From positions 3,459,501-3,523,500 of the forward strand of contig CP000781.1 in the NCBI GenBank assembly GCA_000017645.1: a stretch of DNA of 64,000 bases, in the 5' to 3' direction. The stretch's first letter is position 1. Each line of letters starts with the position of its first letter. Below are positions 42,515 through 50,950 of this stretch, in pieces. The notes under the pieces are model-generated. The model worked only from the letters and a program-made list of their open reading frames with translations. It was not told the origin of the DNA and searched no databases. The DNA is from Xanthobacter autotrophicus Py2. Its GTDB lineage: Bacteria; Pseudomonadota; Alphaproteobacteria; Rhizobiales; Xanthobacteraceae. The translations under genes and the position numbers were made by a program.

Positions 42515-42994
42515 ATGGCGGACGGCTTTCCCATCGAGGGCTATGCCTGCCTGTTCGACGTGGCGGACCTCGGCCGCGACCTGGTGCTGCCCGGCGCCTT
42601 CGCAGCGAGCCTTGCCCGGCAGGGCGCGGGCGGCGTGCGCCTCCTCTACCAGCACGATCCGGCCGAGCCCATCGGAGTGTGGACCGAGGCATTCGAGGAC
42701 ACGCGCGGCCTTTATGTGCGCGGCCGCCTCTCTCCCGACGTGGTGCGCGCCCGTGAATGCGCGGCGCTGATCGCAGAGGGCGCGCTCGACGGCCTCTCCA
42801 TCGGCTTCAAGGCGGTGGAGGCGCGGACCGATCCGCGCACCCGCCTGCGCCGGCTGTCGCGCATCGACCTGTGGGAGGTGTCCATCGTCACCTTCCCCAT
42901 GCAGCCGGGGGCGCGCATCGCCCGCCCGCCGGCCGCCCCCGCGGCCCTGCTGTCCGCCGCCGCGGCCCGCCTGCGCGCGGGCTCCCGCATCTGA
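42515..42994 (+). CDS. HK97-type prohead protease (GTA g4-like)
   Basis: 159 residues. Matures the capsid by removing the capsid-protein N-terminus and then itself. The family pattern is clear: FPIEGYACLFDVADLGRDLV, the conserved histidine in LLYQHDPAEPIG (His47), the serine in LDGLSIGFKAVEA (Ser95), and LWEVSIVTFPMQPGARI. It immediately precedes the major capsid gene, as in all HK97-like modules. Confidence 0.94.
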   Translation: MADGFPIEGYACLFDVADLGRDLVLPGAFAASLARQGAGGVRLLYQHDPAEPIGVWTEAFEDTRGLYVRGRLSPDVVRARECAALIAEGALDGLSIGFKAVEARTDPRTRLRRLSRIDLWEVSIVTFPMQPGARIARPPAAPAALLSAAAARLRAGSRI

Positions 42995-43021
42995 TTTTCG
43001 TTCACCGCAAAAGAGGCTTTC

Positions 43022-44308
43022 ATGTCCCATCCCGACACCGCCCGCACCATCGCTGGCGCGCCTGAGACCAAGGTGGCCGGCGCCGAGGCCACTTCCGCCG
43101 AGGCCAGCTCCGCCGTGGCCGATTTCCTTGCCGCCTTCGAGACCTACAAGCAGGTGAACGACACCCGCCTGGCGCAGATGGAGCGGCGCAGCGCCGACGT
43201 GCTCACCACCGAGCAGCTGGCCCGTATCGATGCCGCCCTCGATACCCACAAGGCGCGGCTCGACGCCCTCGCCACCAAGGCGCGCCGGCCCGCGCTCGGC
43301 GCCGCGCCGGAGCGCACCGAGGCGCCCGCCGCCACCCGCGAGCACACCGATGCCTTCGCCACCTATGTGCGCCACGGCGAGGCCGGCGGCCTGAAGGCGC
43401 TGGAGGCGAAGGCCCTGTCCTCCGCGTCCGGCGATGCGGGCGGCTACCTCGTGCCCTCGGAGACCGAGACCGAGATCGGCCGGCGCCTTGCGGTGCTCTC
43501 GCCCATCCGCGCGCTGGCCTCGGTGCGGACCATCGGCGGCGGCACCTATCGCAAGCCGTTCATGACCTCCGGCCCGGTCTCCGGCTGGGCGGCGGAGACG
43601 GCGGCCCGGCCGGAAACCGCGAGCCCGGTGCTGGCGGAACTGGCCTTCCCGGCCATGGAGCTCTACGCCATGCCCGCCGCCACCCAGTCGCTGCTGGACG
43701 ACGCGCAGGTGAATGTGGAGGAGTGGCTCGCCACCGAGGTGGACACCGCCTTCGCGACCCAGGAGGGGGTGGCCTTCGTCACCGGCGATGGCGTTGCCAA
43801 GCCCAAGGGCTTCCTCGCCTACACCAAGGTGGCCGAGAGCGCCTGGGCCTGGGACAAGGTGGGCTATGTGGCCACCGGGGCTGCGGGCGCCTTCCCGTCC
43901 GCGACGCCGGCCGATCCGCTGCTGGATCTGGTCTATTCGCTGAAGGCCGGCTACCGGCAGAACGCCACCTTCGTCATGAACCGGCAGACGCAGGGCGCCG
44001 TGCGCAAGCTGAAGGACGAGAACGGCAATTACCTGTGGGCGCCGCCCGCCGGGGTGGGCCAGGCCGCGAGCCTGATGGGCTTCCCGGTGGTGGAGAGCGA
44101 GGCCATGCCGGATGTGGCGGCCGACGCCTATGCCATCGCCTTCGGCGACTTCCGCCGCTTCTACCTGGTGGTGGACCGCGCCGGGGTGCGGGTGCTGCGC
44201 GATCCCTATTCGGCCAAGCCCTACGTGCTGTTCTACACCACCAAGCGCGTGGGCGGCGGGGTGCAGGACTTCGACGCCGCCAAGCTGCTGAAGTTCGCCG
44301 CGAGCTGA
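43022..44308 (+). CDS. Major capsid protein, HK97 fold (GTA g5-like)
   Basis: 428 residues. The first 120 or so form a helical, Ala/Thr-rich delta-like domain that the protease would remove. The HK97 core begins near GDAGGYLVPSETETEIGRRL and includes PFMTSGPVSGWAAETAARPE, the FVTGDGVAKPKGFL loop, FVMNRQTQGAVRKLKDENG and LMGFPVVESEAMPDVAADAY. It is likely the most abundant protein of the particle. A family A repeat follows. Confidence 0.95.
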   Translation: MSHPDTARTIAGAPETKVAGAEATSAEASSAVADFLAAFETYKQVNDTRLAQMERRSADVLTTEQLARIDAALDTHKARLDALATKARRPALGAAPERTEAPAATREHTDAFATYVRHGEAGGLKALEAKALSSASGDAGGYLVPSETETEIGRRLAVLSPIRALASVRTIGGGTYRKPFMTSGPVSGWAAETAARPETASPVLAELAFPAMELYAMPAATQSLLDDAQVNVEEWLATEVDTAFATQEGVAFVTGDGVAKPKGFLAYTKVAESAWAWDKVGYVATGAAGAFPSATPADPLLDLVYSLKAGYRQNATFVMNRQTQGAVRKLKDENGNYLWAPPAGVGQAASLMGFPVVESEAMPDVAADAYAIAFGDFRRFYLVVDRAGVRVLRDPYSAKPYVLFYTTKRVGGGVQDFDAAKLLKFAAS

Positions 44309-44377
44309 GGGGGAGCGTTCGCCCGGGACCGCCGCAGAATCCTCTCCCGGGTGCGGGGTGGGGTCCGCTTCTCACCC

Positions 44378-44501
44378 CCGTCGCCCTCCGGATTGACCGG
44401 AGGGTCCATCTCTCCGCGTGTCCCAGCCTCCACGGTGTTACGGCTGCATCTCCCCTGGCGGGACCATGGGCCGTCCGGTCCAGCCGGACGGCGACGGTGG
44501 G
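44378..44501. repeat. Palindromic intergenic repeat, family A, copy 4
   Basis: Arms with cores CCCTCCGGATTGACCGGAGGG (about 44384-44404) and CCGTCCGGTCCAGCCGGACGG (about 44472-44492), about 70 bases apart. Lies between the capsid gene and the reverse-strand transglycosylase gene. Confidence 0.8.
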
Positions 44502-44594
44502 AGGGGCGATGGCGGCGGTGATCCCTCCCCGTTCGGGTGAGGGTCGGGTGGGAGCCGCATTACGTCCGGTCGAGGGATATCCCCGCCCGCCTCC

Positions 44595-45560
44595 TCAGTT
44601 CGGCAGCACCAGGCAGGCGCCGCCGGCCTTGCGCAGGCGGTCGCAGATTTTCATGCCCTCGGCCTTGGTCTGGGCCGGCAGGCGCACGCGATAGAAGGTG
44701 CGCGGGCCGCGCCCGCCCACCCGCGTCGCCACGATCACCGGCGTCAGGTCGCCGAATTCGGCGGGATGCCGGGTCGCCTCCCGGCGGAATGAGGCGAGGG
44801 CGATGTCGCGTGAGTAATTGCCGGAGATCTGCACCCCCCAGGGGGCGAACAGTGGGTTGGCCGGCTCGCCCGCCAGCGGCGCCGGCGCGCCCTTGCGCAG
44901 GGCGGCGACGGTGGCAAGGCAGGCCTCCTGCGGCAGCGCCGGGGCCTCGCTTGCCTTGTCGGCTCCCTTGTCCGCACCCTGCCGCCGCAGCGCCGCCCAG
45001 TCCTCCGCCGGGCGGCCGGTGATGATGCGCACATAGGCGCGCGTCTCTTCCGGCAGTCCGCCGCCGTTGAGGAAGCCGGAGACGCGCCCGGGACCGGCAT
45101 TGTAGGCCGCCGCCGCCAGCCCCAGATTGCCGAAGCGGCGGTTGAGGTCGGCGAGCAGCGCCGCTGAGGCCGGGATCGCCGCCTCCGGATCGAACGGATT
45201 TTGAAGCCCGCGCTCCTTCGCCGTGCCGGGCATGAACTGGGCGATGCCCTGCGCCCCCTTGTTGCTCACCACGTGGGGCCGGAACGAGCTTTCGCGCCAG
45301 ATGAGGCGGGTGAGAAAGGCGGCCGGCAGGCCCTCTTTGGCCGCCGCCGCGTCGATGAGGCGGCAGATGGCCTGGTCCACCGTTTCGCCCCCCGCGCGGG
45401 GCGTGGGATCGGGCGGGGTGGGCGATGCTGCGGCCGGCTTCTCCGGGGCGGCTTCGCCCGTGCTCTGGCCGAAGGCCGGCCCGGCGCCGAGAAGGGCGAG
45501 CACGGCAGCAGCGATGATCCGGCCGGCGCGCCTAAAACGGGGCGATGCGGCCGGTGCCAT
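44595..45560 (-). CDS. Lytic transglycosylase with SPOR domain
   Basis: 321 residues. A signal peptide (RIIAAAVLALLGAGPAFGQ) and Pro/Ala linker precede an SLT domain at about residues 60-190: LIWRESSFRPHVV (catalytic Glu90), NKGAQGIAQFMPGTAKERG, and AAAYNAGPGRVSGFL. The last 85 residues form a SPOR peptidoglycan-binding domain (WGVQISGNYSRDIALASF; TFYRVRLPAQTKAEGMKIC). It cleaves peptidoglycan in the periplasm. It lies opposite to the GTA genes, next to a trypsin-like protease gene, 2 bases apart, so these two are likely co-transcribed. Not a known GTA gene. Confidence 0.92.
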   Translation of the reverse strand: MAPAASPRFRRAGRIIAAAVLALLGAGPAFGQSTGEAAPEKPAAASPTPPDPTPRAGGETVDQAICRLIDAAAAKEGLPAAFLTRLIWRESSFRPHVVSNKGAQGIAQFMPGTAKERGLQNPFDPEAAIPASAALLADLNRRFGNLGLAAAAYNAGPGRVSGFLNGGGLPEETRAYVRIITGRPAEDWAALRRQGADKGADKASEAPALPQEACLATVAALRKGAPAPLAGEPANPLFAPWGVQISGNYSRDIALASFRREATRHPAEFGDLTPVIVATRVGGRGPRTFYRVRLPAQTKAEGMKICDRLRKAGGACLVLPN

Positions 45561-45562
45561 CC

Positions 45563-46312
45563 CTATCTCCCGCTGCCGAGCGGGCTGCCGAGGCTCTTCG
45601 CGGTGGCCTCGATCCAGTCGCGATGGAGCGACACCAGGGTCACGCCGGTGACGCCGCCGCAGCCGCGGCTGCCCCCCGGCCCGGTGGCCCAGCCAGTGAC
45701 GCCCGCCACCGCCCCGTCACGGAAGGCGGGGCCGCCTGAATCTCCGGTGCAGGCGCCGGCCGCGCCCTCCGGCGCCGAGAGGCGCACCATGATGCCGCCG
45801 GTGATGCCGATGGAGGACAGCGCCACCGTGCGCAGCGTGCCGGCGCTCTTGCCCTGGCCGTCGGCAACGACGCCATAGCCGGCGAGCAGGAAGGGGGTGC
45901 CCTTCTCGGGCAGGCCGTCGGCGCTGGCGAGCCGCGCGGTGCGGAAGCGGCCGGGCAGGGGTTCTGCAAGCTTCACAAGGGCGAGGTCGGGGGTCGGCCG
46001 GTGGATCTGGAACTGGCCGGCATCGAAGCGCGGATGCACGGCGATGCGCTTGGCCGGCACGAGCTTCGGCGGTCCGTCGCCGATGATGGCCACCGCATAG
46101 TCCGACGCCGGCGCCACGCAATGGGCGGCGGTGAGCACGAGATCGGGCGCCAGTACCGCGCCGGTGCAGGAGGCGCCGCGGGTGGAGACGATGAGCACCG
46201 TCTGCGCCGCCACCTCCGCCGCCGCCGGCCCGCCGCCCATGATGGCCTGTGCCGCGCCTGGCGCAAGAAGGATCGCGACCAGCGCGAGGACGGGAAGGCG
46301 TGGGGCGATCAT
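45563..46312 (-). CDS. Secreted trypsin-like serine protease
   Basis: 249 residues from the ATG at 46312. The signal peptide (MIAPRLPVLALVAILLAPG, ending AQA at residue 23) is followed directly by IMGG, equivalent to the IVGG of mature chymotrypsin-fold enzymes, so signal cleavage alone could produce the active N-terminus. The triad is visible: His64 in LTAAHCVA, Asp109 in TPDLALVKL and Ser192 in CTGDSGGPAF. Substrate unknown. It precedes the SLT-SPOR gene with a 2-base gap. Confidence 0.9.
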   Translation of the reverse strand: MIAPRLPVLALVAILLAPGAAQAIMGGGPAAAEVAAQTVLIVSTRGASCTGAVLAPDLVLTAAHCVAPASDYAVAIIGDGPPKLVPAKRIAVHPRFDAGQFQIHRPTPDLALVKLAEPLPGRFRTARLASADGLPEKGTPFLLAGYGVVADGQGKSAGTLRTVALSSIGITGGIMVRLSAPEGAAGACTGDSGGPAFRDGAVAGVTGWATGPGGSRGCGGVTGVTLVSLHRDWIEATAKSLGSPLGSGR

Positions 46313-46575
46313 CTCCCGTTTCTGCCGCCCGCCGCCCGGTGCGTCAATGGCGGGCAGGGCCGGGAATTTCCTTTCCGCGCGGGGCGATGCGCCTGTGTCA
46401 CAGCGCGTCGGACGGGGCGTCTTGGGCTTGGCCGCGCGCCGTATTTCTGCGGGGCGACAGGCCCCCGCGCGTCGCAGAGCCCTCTCCCCCAGGCGGGGGA
46501 GGGAGCGCATCGCGCGGGTGATGATCGCCGCTCCCGCCGTCGTCCGCCCACCCCCAACATCCACCGGAGCCTCCC

Positions 46576-47139
46576 ATGGCAGACCTTGTTGCCGGCCCCG
46601 CCGCCGAGCCGCTCACGCGCGCCGAGGCGAAGGCCTATCTGCGCATCGACCATACCGACGAGGACGCGCTTCTCGACGCCCTCGTCACCGCCGCCCGGCG
46701 CCGGGTGGAAGTGGAGACCGGCCGCGCGCTCATGGAGCAGACCTGGCGCTTCAGCCTCGATGCCTGGCCCCTGCGCGGCATCATCCCGGCGCCGCTGTCG
46801 CCGGTGCGCCAGATCCTCAGCGCCACCGTGGCGGCGGCGGACGGCACGCCGGTGGCGCTGCCCGCCGGCGCGTTGACGCTGGTGGGCGATCGTGCCCCCG
46901 CCTTGTTCCGCGTGGAGCCCGCGCGGGTGAGCGCGCCGCTGGTGCGCCATGGCGGCATCGTCATCACCTTCACTGCCGGCTATGGCCCCGCCGCGGCCGA
47001 TGTGCCGGCGGACCTGGTGCAGGCGGTGCGCCTTCTGGTGGCGCATTTCTATGAGCATCGCGACGGGCCGGGAGACACCTCCGCGCTGCCCGCCGCCGCG
47101 CGGGCGCTGCTGGTGCCCTATCGCGTGGTGCGTCTGTGA
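46576..47139 (+). CDS. Head-tail connector protein (GTA g6-like)
   Basis: 187 residues. Phage gp6-type connector: N-terminal EPLTRAEAKAYLRIDHTDED, then LVTAARRRVEVETGRALMEQTW, and the C-terminal GGIVITFTAGYGPAAADVP with LRALLVPYR-like end. Binds below the portal to join head and tail. Its stop overlaps the next start by four bases (GTGA). Confidence 0.9.
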   Translation: MADLVAGPAAEPLTRAEAKAYLRIDHTDEDALLDALVTAARRRVEVETGRALMEQTWRFSLDAWPLRGIIPAPLSPVRQILSATVAAADGTPVALPAGALTLVGDRAPALFRVEPARVSAPLVRHGGIVITFTAGYGPAAADVPADLVQAVRLLVAHFYEHRDGPGDTSALPAAARALLVPYRVVRL

Positions 47140-47456
47140 GCGTCGGGGCGCTGCGTCACCGCCTGACGCACCAGACCGCCGTGGACCTGCCCGACGGGGC
47201 CGGCGGCATCGCGCGCACCTTCCTCACCGTGGACGTGCTGTGGGGCGCCATCGAACCGCTCTCCACCGACTACGGCCTCGCCGAGGAGCGCCCGCGCGCG
47301 AGCCGCCTGCTGCGCTTAACGGTGCGCGCGCCCAACACCATCGCGGCCGGCGACCGCCTGCTCCATGCCGGCCGCCGCTTCCATGTGGAGGCGGTGGTGG
47401 ACGCGGACGGGCGCGGCCGCTTCCACCACATCCGCTGCCGGGAGGAGGAGACATGA
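47136..47456 (+). CDS. Head-tail adaptor / head closure protein (GTA g7-like)
   Basis: 106 residues from a GTG at 47136. Typical SPP1 gp16-like adaptor: GALRHRLTHQTAVDLPDGAG, VDVLWGAIEPLS, and LHAGRRFHVEAVVDADGRGR. The start overlaps the previous stop and its own stop overlaps the next start, so translation is probably coupled. Confidence 0.9.
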   Translation: MSVGALRHRLTHQTAVDLPDGAGGIARTFLTVDVLWGAIEPLSTDYGLAEERPRASRLLRLTVRAPNTIAAGDRLLHAGRRFHVEAVVDADGRGRFHHIRCREEET

Positions 47457-47740
47457 AGGCGACCATCGGCACCCGCGGCCTTCAGGGCCTCGCCCAGCGC
47501 CTCGCCGCCCGCCACCTGCCTGTGGCGGAGGGGGAGGCCGCCAGTCGCGCCGCGCACGAGCTTGCAGCCGAAATCACCGCCGAGACCGGGGCGCCGGCCG
47601 CCATCGCGGGATCGCCGCAGCGGCCGGTGGTGCGCGTCGCCGATCCCGCGCTGCTGGCGCGTATTCGCGGCGGTCTGGGGCGGCCCGGCGATCCGGTGCT
47701 CGACCGCATCCGCCTCGCCTTCGCCCGGAGGCGCCCGTGA
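47453..47740 (+). CDS. Small protein between head adaptor and tail terminator
   Basis: 95 residues from the ATG at 47453 (ATGA overlap with the previous stop). Sequence is Ala/Arg-rich and helical (GLAQRLAARHLPVAEGEAAS; DPVLDRIRLAFARRRP at the end). Size and place match HK97 gp10-like tail-assembly proteins, but no clear motif supports this. The stop overlaps the next GTG start. RcGTA has no gene I can match confidently. Confidence 0.6.
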   Translation: MKATIGTRGLQGLAQRLAARHLPVAEGEAASRAAHELAAEITAETGAPAAIAGSPQRPVVRVADPALLARIRGGLGRPGDPVLDRIRLAFARRRP

Positions 47741-48156
47741 GCATCCCCCTCGACAGCCCGGCGCTCGCCTTGCGCGCGGCGCTCCACGCCGCCCTCGTCG
47801 CCGATGCGGCGCTTCTCGCGCTCCTGGGCGGCCCGCGCATCCATGACGTGCCGCCGGCGGAGGCGGACTTCCCGTTCGTGGCGCTCGGCGAGGCGGTGGT
47901 GGCCGACTGGTCCACCGCCACCGAGGCCGGAACCGAGCACGCGTTGACGCTCCACGTCTTCTCCCGCTCCGGCGGGAGGGCTGAGGCCTATGCGGTGGCC
48001 GAGGCCGTCGCCCACGCTCTGCACGATGCGCCGCTGGCGCTCGCCGGCCACCGGCTCGCCAATCTGCGCGCCACCACCGCCGAGGTCCGCCGCGAGAGTG
48101 ACGGGCGCACCTTCCATGCTCTGGTGCGGTTTCGCGCCGTCACCGAGCCCCTTTGA
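47737..48156 (+). CDS. Tail terminator-like protein, DUF3168 (GTA g8-like)
   Basis: 139 residues from the GTG at 47737, overlapping the previous stop. DUF3168 hallmarks: ALRAALHAALVADAALLALLG, DFPFVALGEAVVADW, ALTLHVFSRSGGRAEAYAVA and TFHALVRFRAVTE. The family caps the tail tube at the head end. Confidence 0.88.
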   Translation: MSIPLDSPALALRAALHAALVADAALLALLGGPRIHDVPPAEADFPFVALGEAVVADWSTATEAGTEHALTLHVFSRSGGRAEAYAVAEAVAHALHDAPLALAGHRLANLRATTAEVRRESDGRTFHALVRFRAVTEPL

Positions 48157-48187
48157 TTTCGAGCCCCTTTGATTTTCGGAGAAGACG

Positions 48188-48595
48188 ATGGCCGCGCAGA
48201 AGGGCAAGGACCTGCTTTTGAAGATGCATGACGGCACCCAGTTCACCACCGTGGCGGGGCTGCGCTCGCGCACCCTCGCCTTCAACGCCCAGAGCGTGGA
48301 CGTGACCCACTCCGAGAGCGCCGGGCGCTGGCGCGAGCTGCTGGACGGGGCGGGGGTGAAGCGGGCGTCGGTCTCCGGCTCCGGCGTGTTCAAGGATGCC
48401 GCCTCCGACGCGCTGGTGCGGCAGACCTTCTTCTCCGGCGCGCTGGCCTCCTGCCAGGTGGTGATCCCGGATTTCGGCACCATCACCGGGCCGTTCCAGA
48501 TCACCGCGCTGGAGATCGCCGCCGAGCACGACCGCGAGGTCACCTTCGACCTGACGCTGGAAAGCGCCGGGGAGCTCGCCTTCGCGGCATTGTGA
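48188..48595 (+). CDS. Major tail tube protein (GTA g9-like)
   Basis: 135 residues. TP901-1-type major tail protein: MAAQKGKDLLLKMHDG, SVDVTHSESAGRWRELLDG, VSGSGVFKDAASD and FDLTLESAGELAF. Polymerises into the tail tube. A purine-rich Shine-Dalgarno (GGAGAAG) lies about 5 bases before the ATG. Confidence 0.92.
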   Translation: MAAQKGKDLLLKMHDGTQFTTVAGLRSRTLAFNAQSVDVTHSESAGRWRELLDGAGVKRASVSGSGVFKDAASDALVRQTFFSGALASCQVVIPDFGTITGPFQITALEIAAEHDREVTFDLTLESAGELAFAAL

Positions 48596-48623
48596 GGCGA
48601 GCGCCTTCGAGAAAGGACATCCC

Positions 48624-48980
48624 ATGCCCAATGCCCGACGCGGCGAGATCGCGGCCGTGCTCGATGGACGCGTGCGCGTCCTGGTGCTCACCCTCGGCGC
48701 CCTCGCAGAACTGGAGAGCGCGTTCGGCGCCGACGACCTCATGGCGCTGGCCACCCGCTTCGAGACCGGCCGCCTGTCGGCCCGCGACGCGGCGCGCATC
48801 ATCGCCGCAGGCCTCAACGGGGCGGGGGAGAGCGTGACCCTCGCCGAGGTGGAGCGCATGCGTGCCGATGGCGGCGCGGCCGGATTTGCCCGCATCGTCG
48901 CCGACCTGCTGGCCATTACCTTCGCGGCCGACGGGGCGGGGCAGGTGCCGGCGTCCCCTCCGCCGCCGCAGCGGGCCTGA
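48624..48980 (+). CDS. Tail assembly protein (GTA g10-like)
   Basis: 118 residues. Matches the GTA-family gp10 pattern (ARRGEIAAVLDGRVRVLVLT, LGALAELESAFGADDLMALA, ARFETGRLSARDAA-like helix). In phages the equivalent pair acts as tail tube chaperones with the tape measure. The stop overlaps the g10.1 start by one base (TGATG). Confidence 0.88.
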   Translation: MPNARRGEIAAVLDGRVRVLVLTLGALAELESAFGADDLMALATRFETGRLSARDAARIIAAGLNGAGESVTLAEVERMRADGGAAGFARIVADLLAITFAADGAGQVPASPPPPQRA

Positions 48981-49189
48981 TGCCGGAGCCCGACGCCGAC
49001 CGTCCCTTTCCCTGGGCGGCGGCCATGGGCGCCGGCTTCGGCCTGCTGCGGCTTGCCCCCGATGCTTTCTGGCGCATGACGCCGCGCGAACTCGCCGCCG
49101 CCGTCTCGGCCCTGCTGCCACCCGCGCCGGACCACCTGTCGCGCCCCGATCTTTCCGCGCTGATGAAGCGCTTCCCCGATCCGTCCTGA
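48980..49189 (+). CDS. Tail assembly chaperone (GTA g10.1-like)
   Basis: 69 residues. Matches the short TAC_2 family (PFPWAAAMGAGFGLLRLAPD, then FWRMTPRELAAAVSALLP). Phage equivalents are expressed with the previous gene by frameshifting; here the two are separate overlapping genes. Confidence 0.85.
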   Translation: MPEPDADRPFPWAAAMGAGFGLLRLAPDAFWRMTPRELAAAVSALLPPAPDHLSRPDLSALMKRFPDPS

Positions 49190-49198
49190 GGTTCTGCC

Positions 49199-49771
49199 AT
49201 GACCGAGACCGTCGATATCGCCATCGAGGTGGACACCCGCAACGCCAAGGCGGCGCTGGGGGACGTGGAGGTGTCGGCGAAGGGTTTTGCCTCGGCGCTG
49301 GCCTCCGCCTTCACCGGCATCGCCGTGCAGGGCAAGGACCTCGGCAGCGTGCTGGAGCAACTGGCCGCGCGGCTTTCCAATCTCGCCCTCACGGCGGCCT
49401 TGAAGCCGCTGGAAAGCGGGCTCTCCTCGCTGCTGTCGGGCTCGGCCGGCGGGCTCGGCTTCGCCCAGGGCGGGGTGATCTCGGAGGGACGGGTGATGCC
49501 GTTCGCGCGCGGCGGGGTGGTGGCGGCACCCACCTATTTTCCGCTTGGCGGTTCCAGCCTCGGCCTCATGGGCGAGAAGGGGGCGGAGGCCATCCTGCCT
49601 TTGGCGCGCGGCGCCGATGGCAGGCTCGGCGTGCGCTCGGCCGAAGGGGCGGGACGCGCGGCGGTGACGGTGAATGTTTCCACGCCGGACGTCGCCGGCT
49701 TCCGCCGTTCGGAGGCCTATCTGTCGGGCCTTGTGGCGCGGGCGGTGGCGCGCGGCCAGCGCGGGGCGTGA
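49199..49771 (+). CDS. Short tail tape measure protein (GTA g11-like)
   Basis: 190 residues. N-terminal DIAIEVDTRNAKAALGDVEV, then alternating hydrophobic/Gly-rich segments including GLGFAQGGVISEGRVMPFA and GSSLGLMGEKGAEAILPLA, seen near the C-terminus of phage tape-measure proteins. The short length agrees with the short GTA tails. After it the operon is broken by two reverse-strand genes before g12. Confidence 0.88.
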   Translation: MTETVDIAIEVDTRNAKAALGDVEVSAKGFASALASAFTGIAVQGKDLGSVLEQLAARLSNLALTAALKPLESGLSSLLSGSAGGLGFAQGGVISEGRVMPFARGGVVAAPTYFPLGGSSLGLMGEKGAEAILPLARGADGRLGVRSAEGAGRAAVTVNVSTPDVAGFRRSEAYLSGLVARAVARGQRGA

Positions 49772-49799
49772 GGGGAGGGGATATACTCTTTCCTAAACT

Positions 49800-50168
49800 T
49801 CAGCGCGCGCTCTTCCACGGATCGACGGTCTCGGTGGTGGTGGTGCCGCTGCCCGACGGGGTGCCGCCGAACTGGTTCGGCGCGCCGGTGAGGGCGGTGC
49901 CGCTGAAGCCTTCCGCCCGCACGGTGGCGCCGGTGCGCACGCAGGAGGTGCCGCCGGGCACCTTTTGGAAGCCGGCGCCGTACTGGGCGCAACTGGTGTC
50001 CTCTTTCTTCGCGGCCGACGACTGGGCCTGCGCGCTCCCCGCCAGAGGGACTGCGGCCAGGAGGAGCGCGGCGAGGCCGCCGACCACCCGCGACGGGCGT
50101 CGGCCCACGGGCGCAGGACGCAGCGAGCGCGGCGCGGGGCAGGGCGGGAAGGAAGCGGCGTCAGGCAT
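49800..50168 (-). CDS. Small secreted porin-like protein
   Basis: 122 residues from the ATG at 50168; the frame is open further but lacks protein character. A basic N-region and signal peptide (VVGGLAALLLAAVPLAGSAQAQ, in two parts, about residues 28-49) lead to CAQYGAGFQKVPGGTSCVR and TGATVRAEG, which resemble the cysteine-containing N-terminus of rhizobial porins. The rest is Gly/Thr-rich, and too short for a barrel. A truncated porin or a short envelope protein. Reverse to the GTA genes. Confidence 0.6.
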   Translation of the reverse strand: MPDAASFPPCPAPRSLRPAPVGRRPSRVVGGLAALLLAAVPLAGSAQAQSSAAKKEDTSCAQYGAGFQKVPGGTSCVRTGATVRAEGFSGTALTGAPNQFGGTPSGSGTTTTETVDPWKSAR

Positions 50169-50950
50169 GGTGCGGGTCCAGATAGTGCCCGCCGCGTCAA
50201 GGCGGGACAGCCGACCATAGCGCGCCGGAGGCCACACGAAAATCCCCGCCGCGCGGGCGGGTGGATTCCTTAACGTCAAGTCGGCATTGGAAAAACCGTA
50301 GTGCGGTTGCCGTGCCGACGTCCCCCGGCGCGGCGCGCCATCCGGTCGGATGCGCTCACGTTGATGGGTGTGTTGCGCTCTCGATTCAGGTGAAGGCAGC
50401 ATCCGACCAAGTCGAGACGCAGGTCGATCCGCGCGTGGTCCATCCGGGTGACGATGCGCGGGGAGGCTGCGCGAGCAGCCTGCGCGGGACGGTGACCGGA
50501 GCCCGTGCGGACGCGTCGCGCGCAAGTGCCCTTCAGGGCCTCTCAGCGCATAAAGCTCTTGGATGACTCGATGCCGGTGACGAGGCGCCGGCCGCGACCC
50601 GCCTCACCGACGCCGGGTTCAAGCGCGACGGTTCCGGACCGAAGCGTCGCAACACCGGCTTGGGCCGGCAAGGGATGCGGGCCGATAGCCGGAGCCTCGA
50701 AACAGCCGGAGCTTCGAATGGGCGCTCTCATCATCCGCTCGATCTGGAATCTGCCCGATCCCGGAACCGCGCAATGAAGACGGGCCATGCGAACGTGTCG
50801 CCAGCCTTTGGAAACGCAAACACAGGCCGCATCCGTCCTGCCGATCCGGATGCGGGCCCTGTTCATCCGCCGCCCGTGGGCGACAGGCCTGTCTCGCTCC
50901 GATGGGGCGCCCCGGCAGTACGCCGAGCGCCGGTCATCGGGGAAGCGAAC
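50169..50950. other. Long region without a supported gene
   Basis: About 780 bases between the porin-like and histone-like genes. Short open frames exist on both strands (for example 50543-50866 reverse) but none has a convincing Shine-Dalgarno or recognisable domain. It may hold promoters or remnants of former genes. Confidence 0.5.

Noticed and set aside
46481..46503. Hairpin CTCCCCC/GGGGGAG before the connector gene as a terminator
   Set aside because: Short, followed by no T-tract, and within a low-complexity GC run; could be chance.
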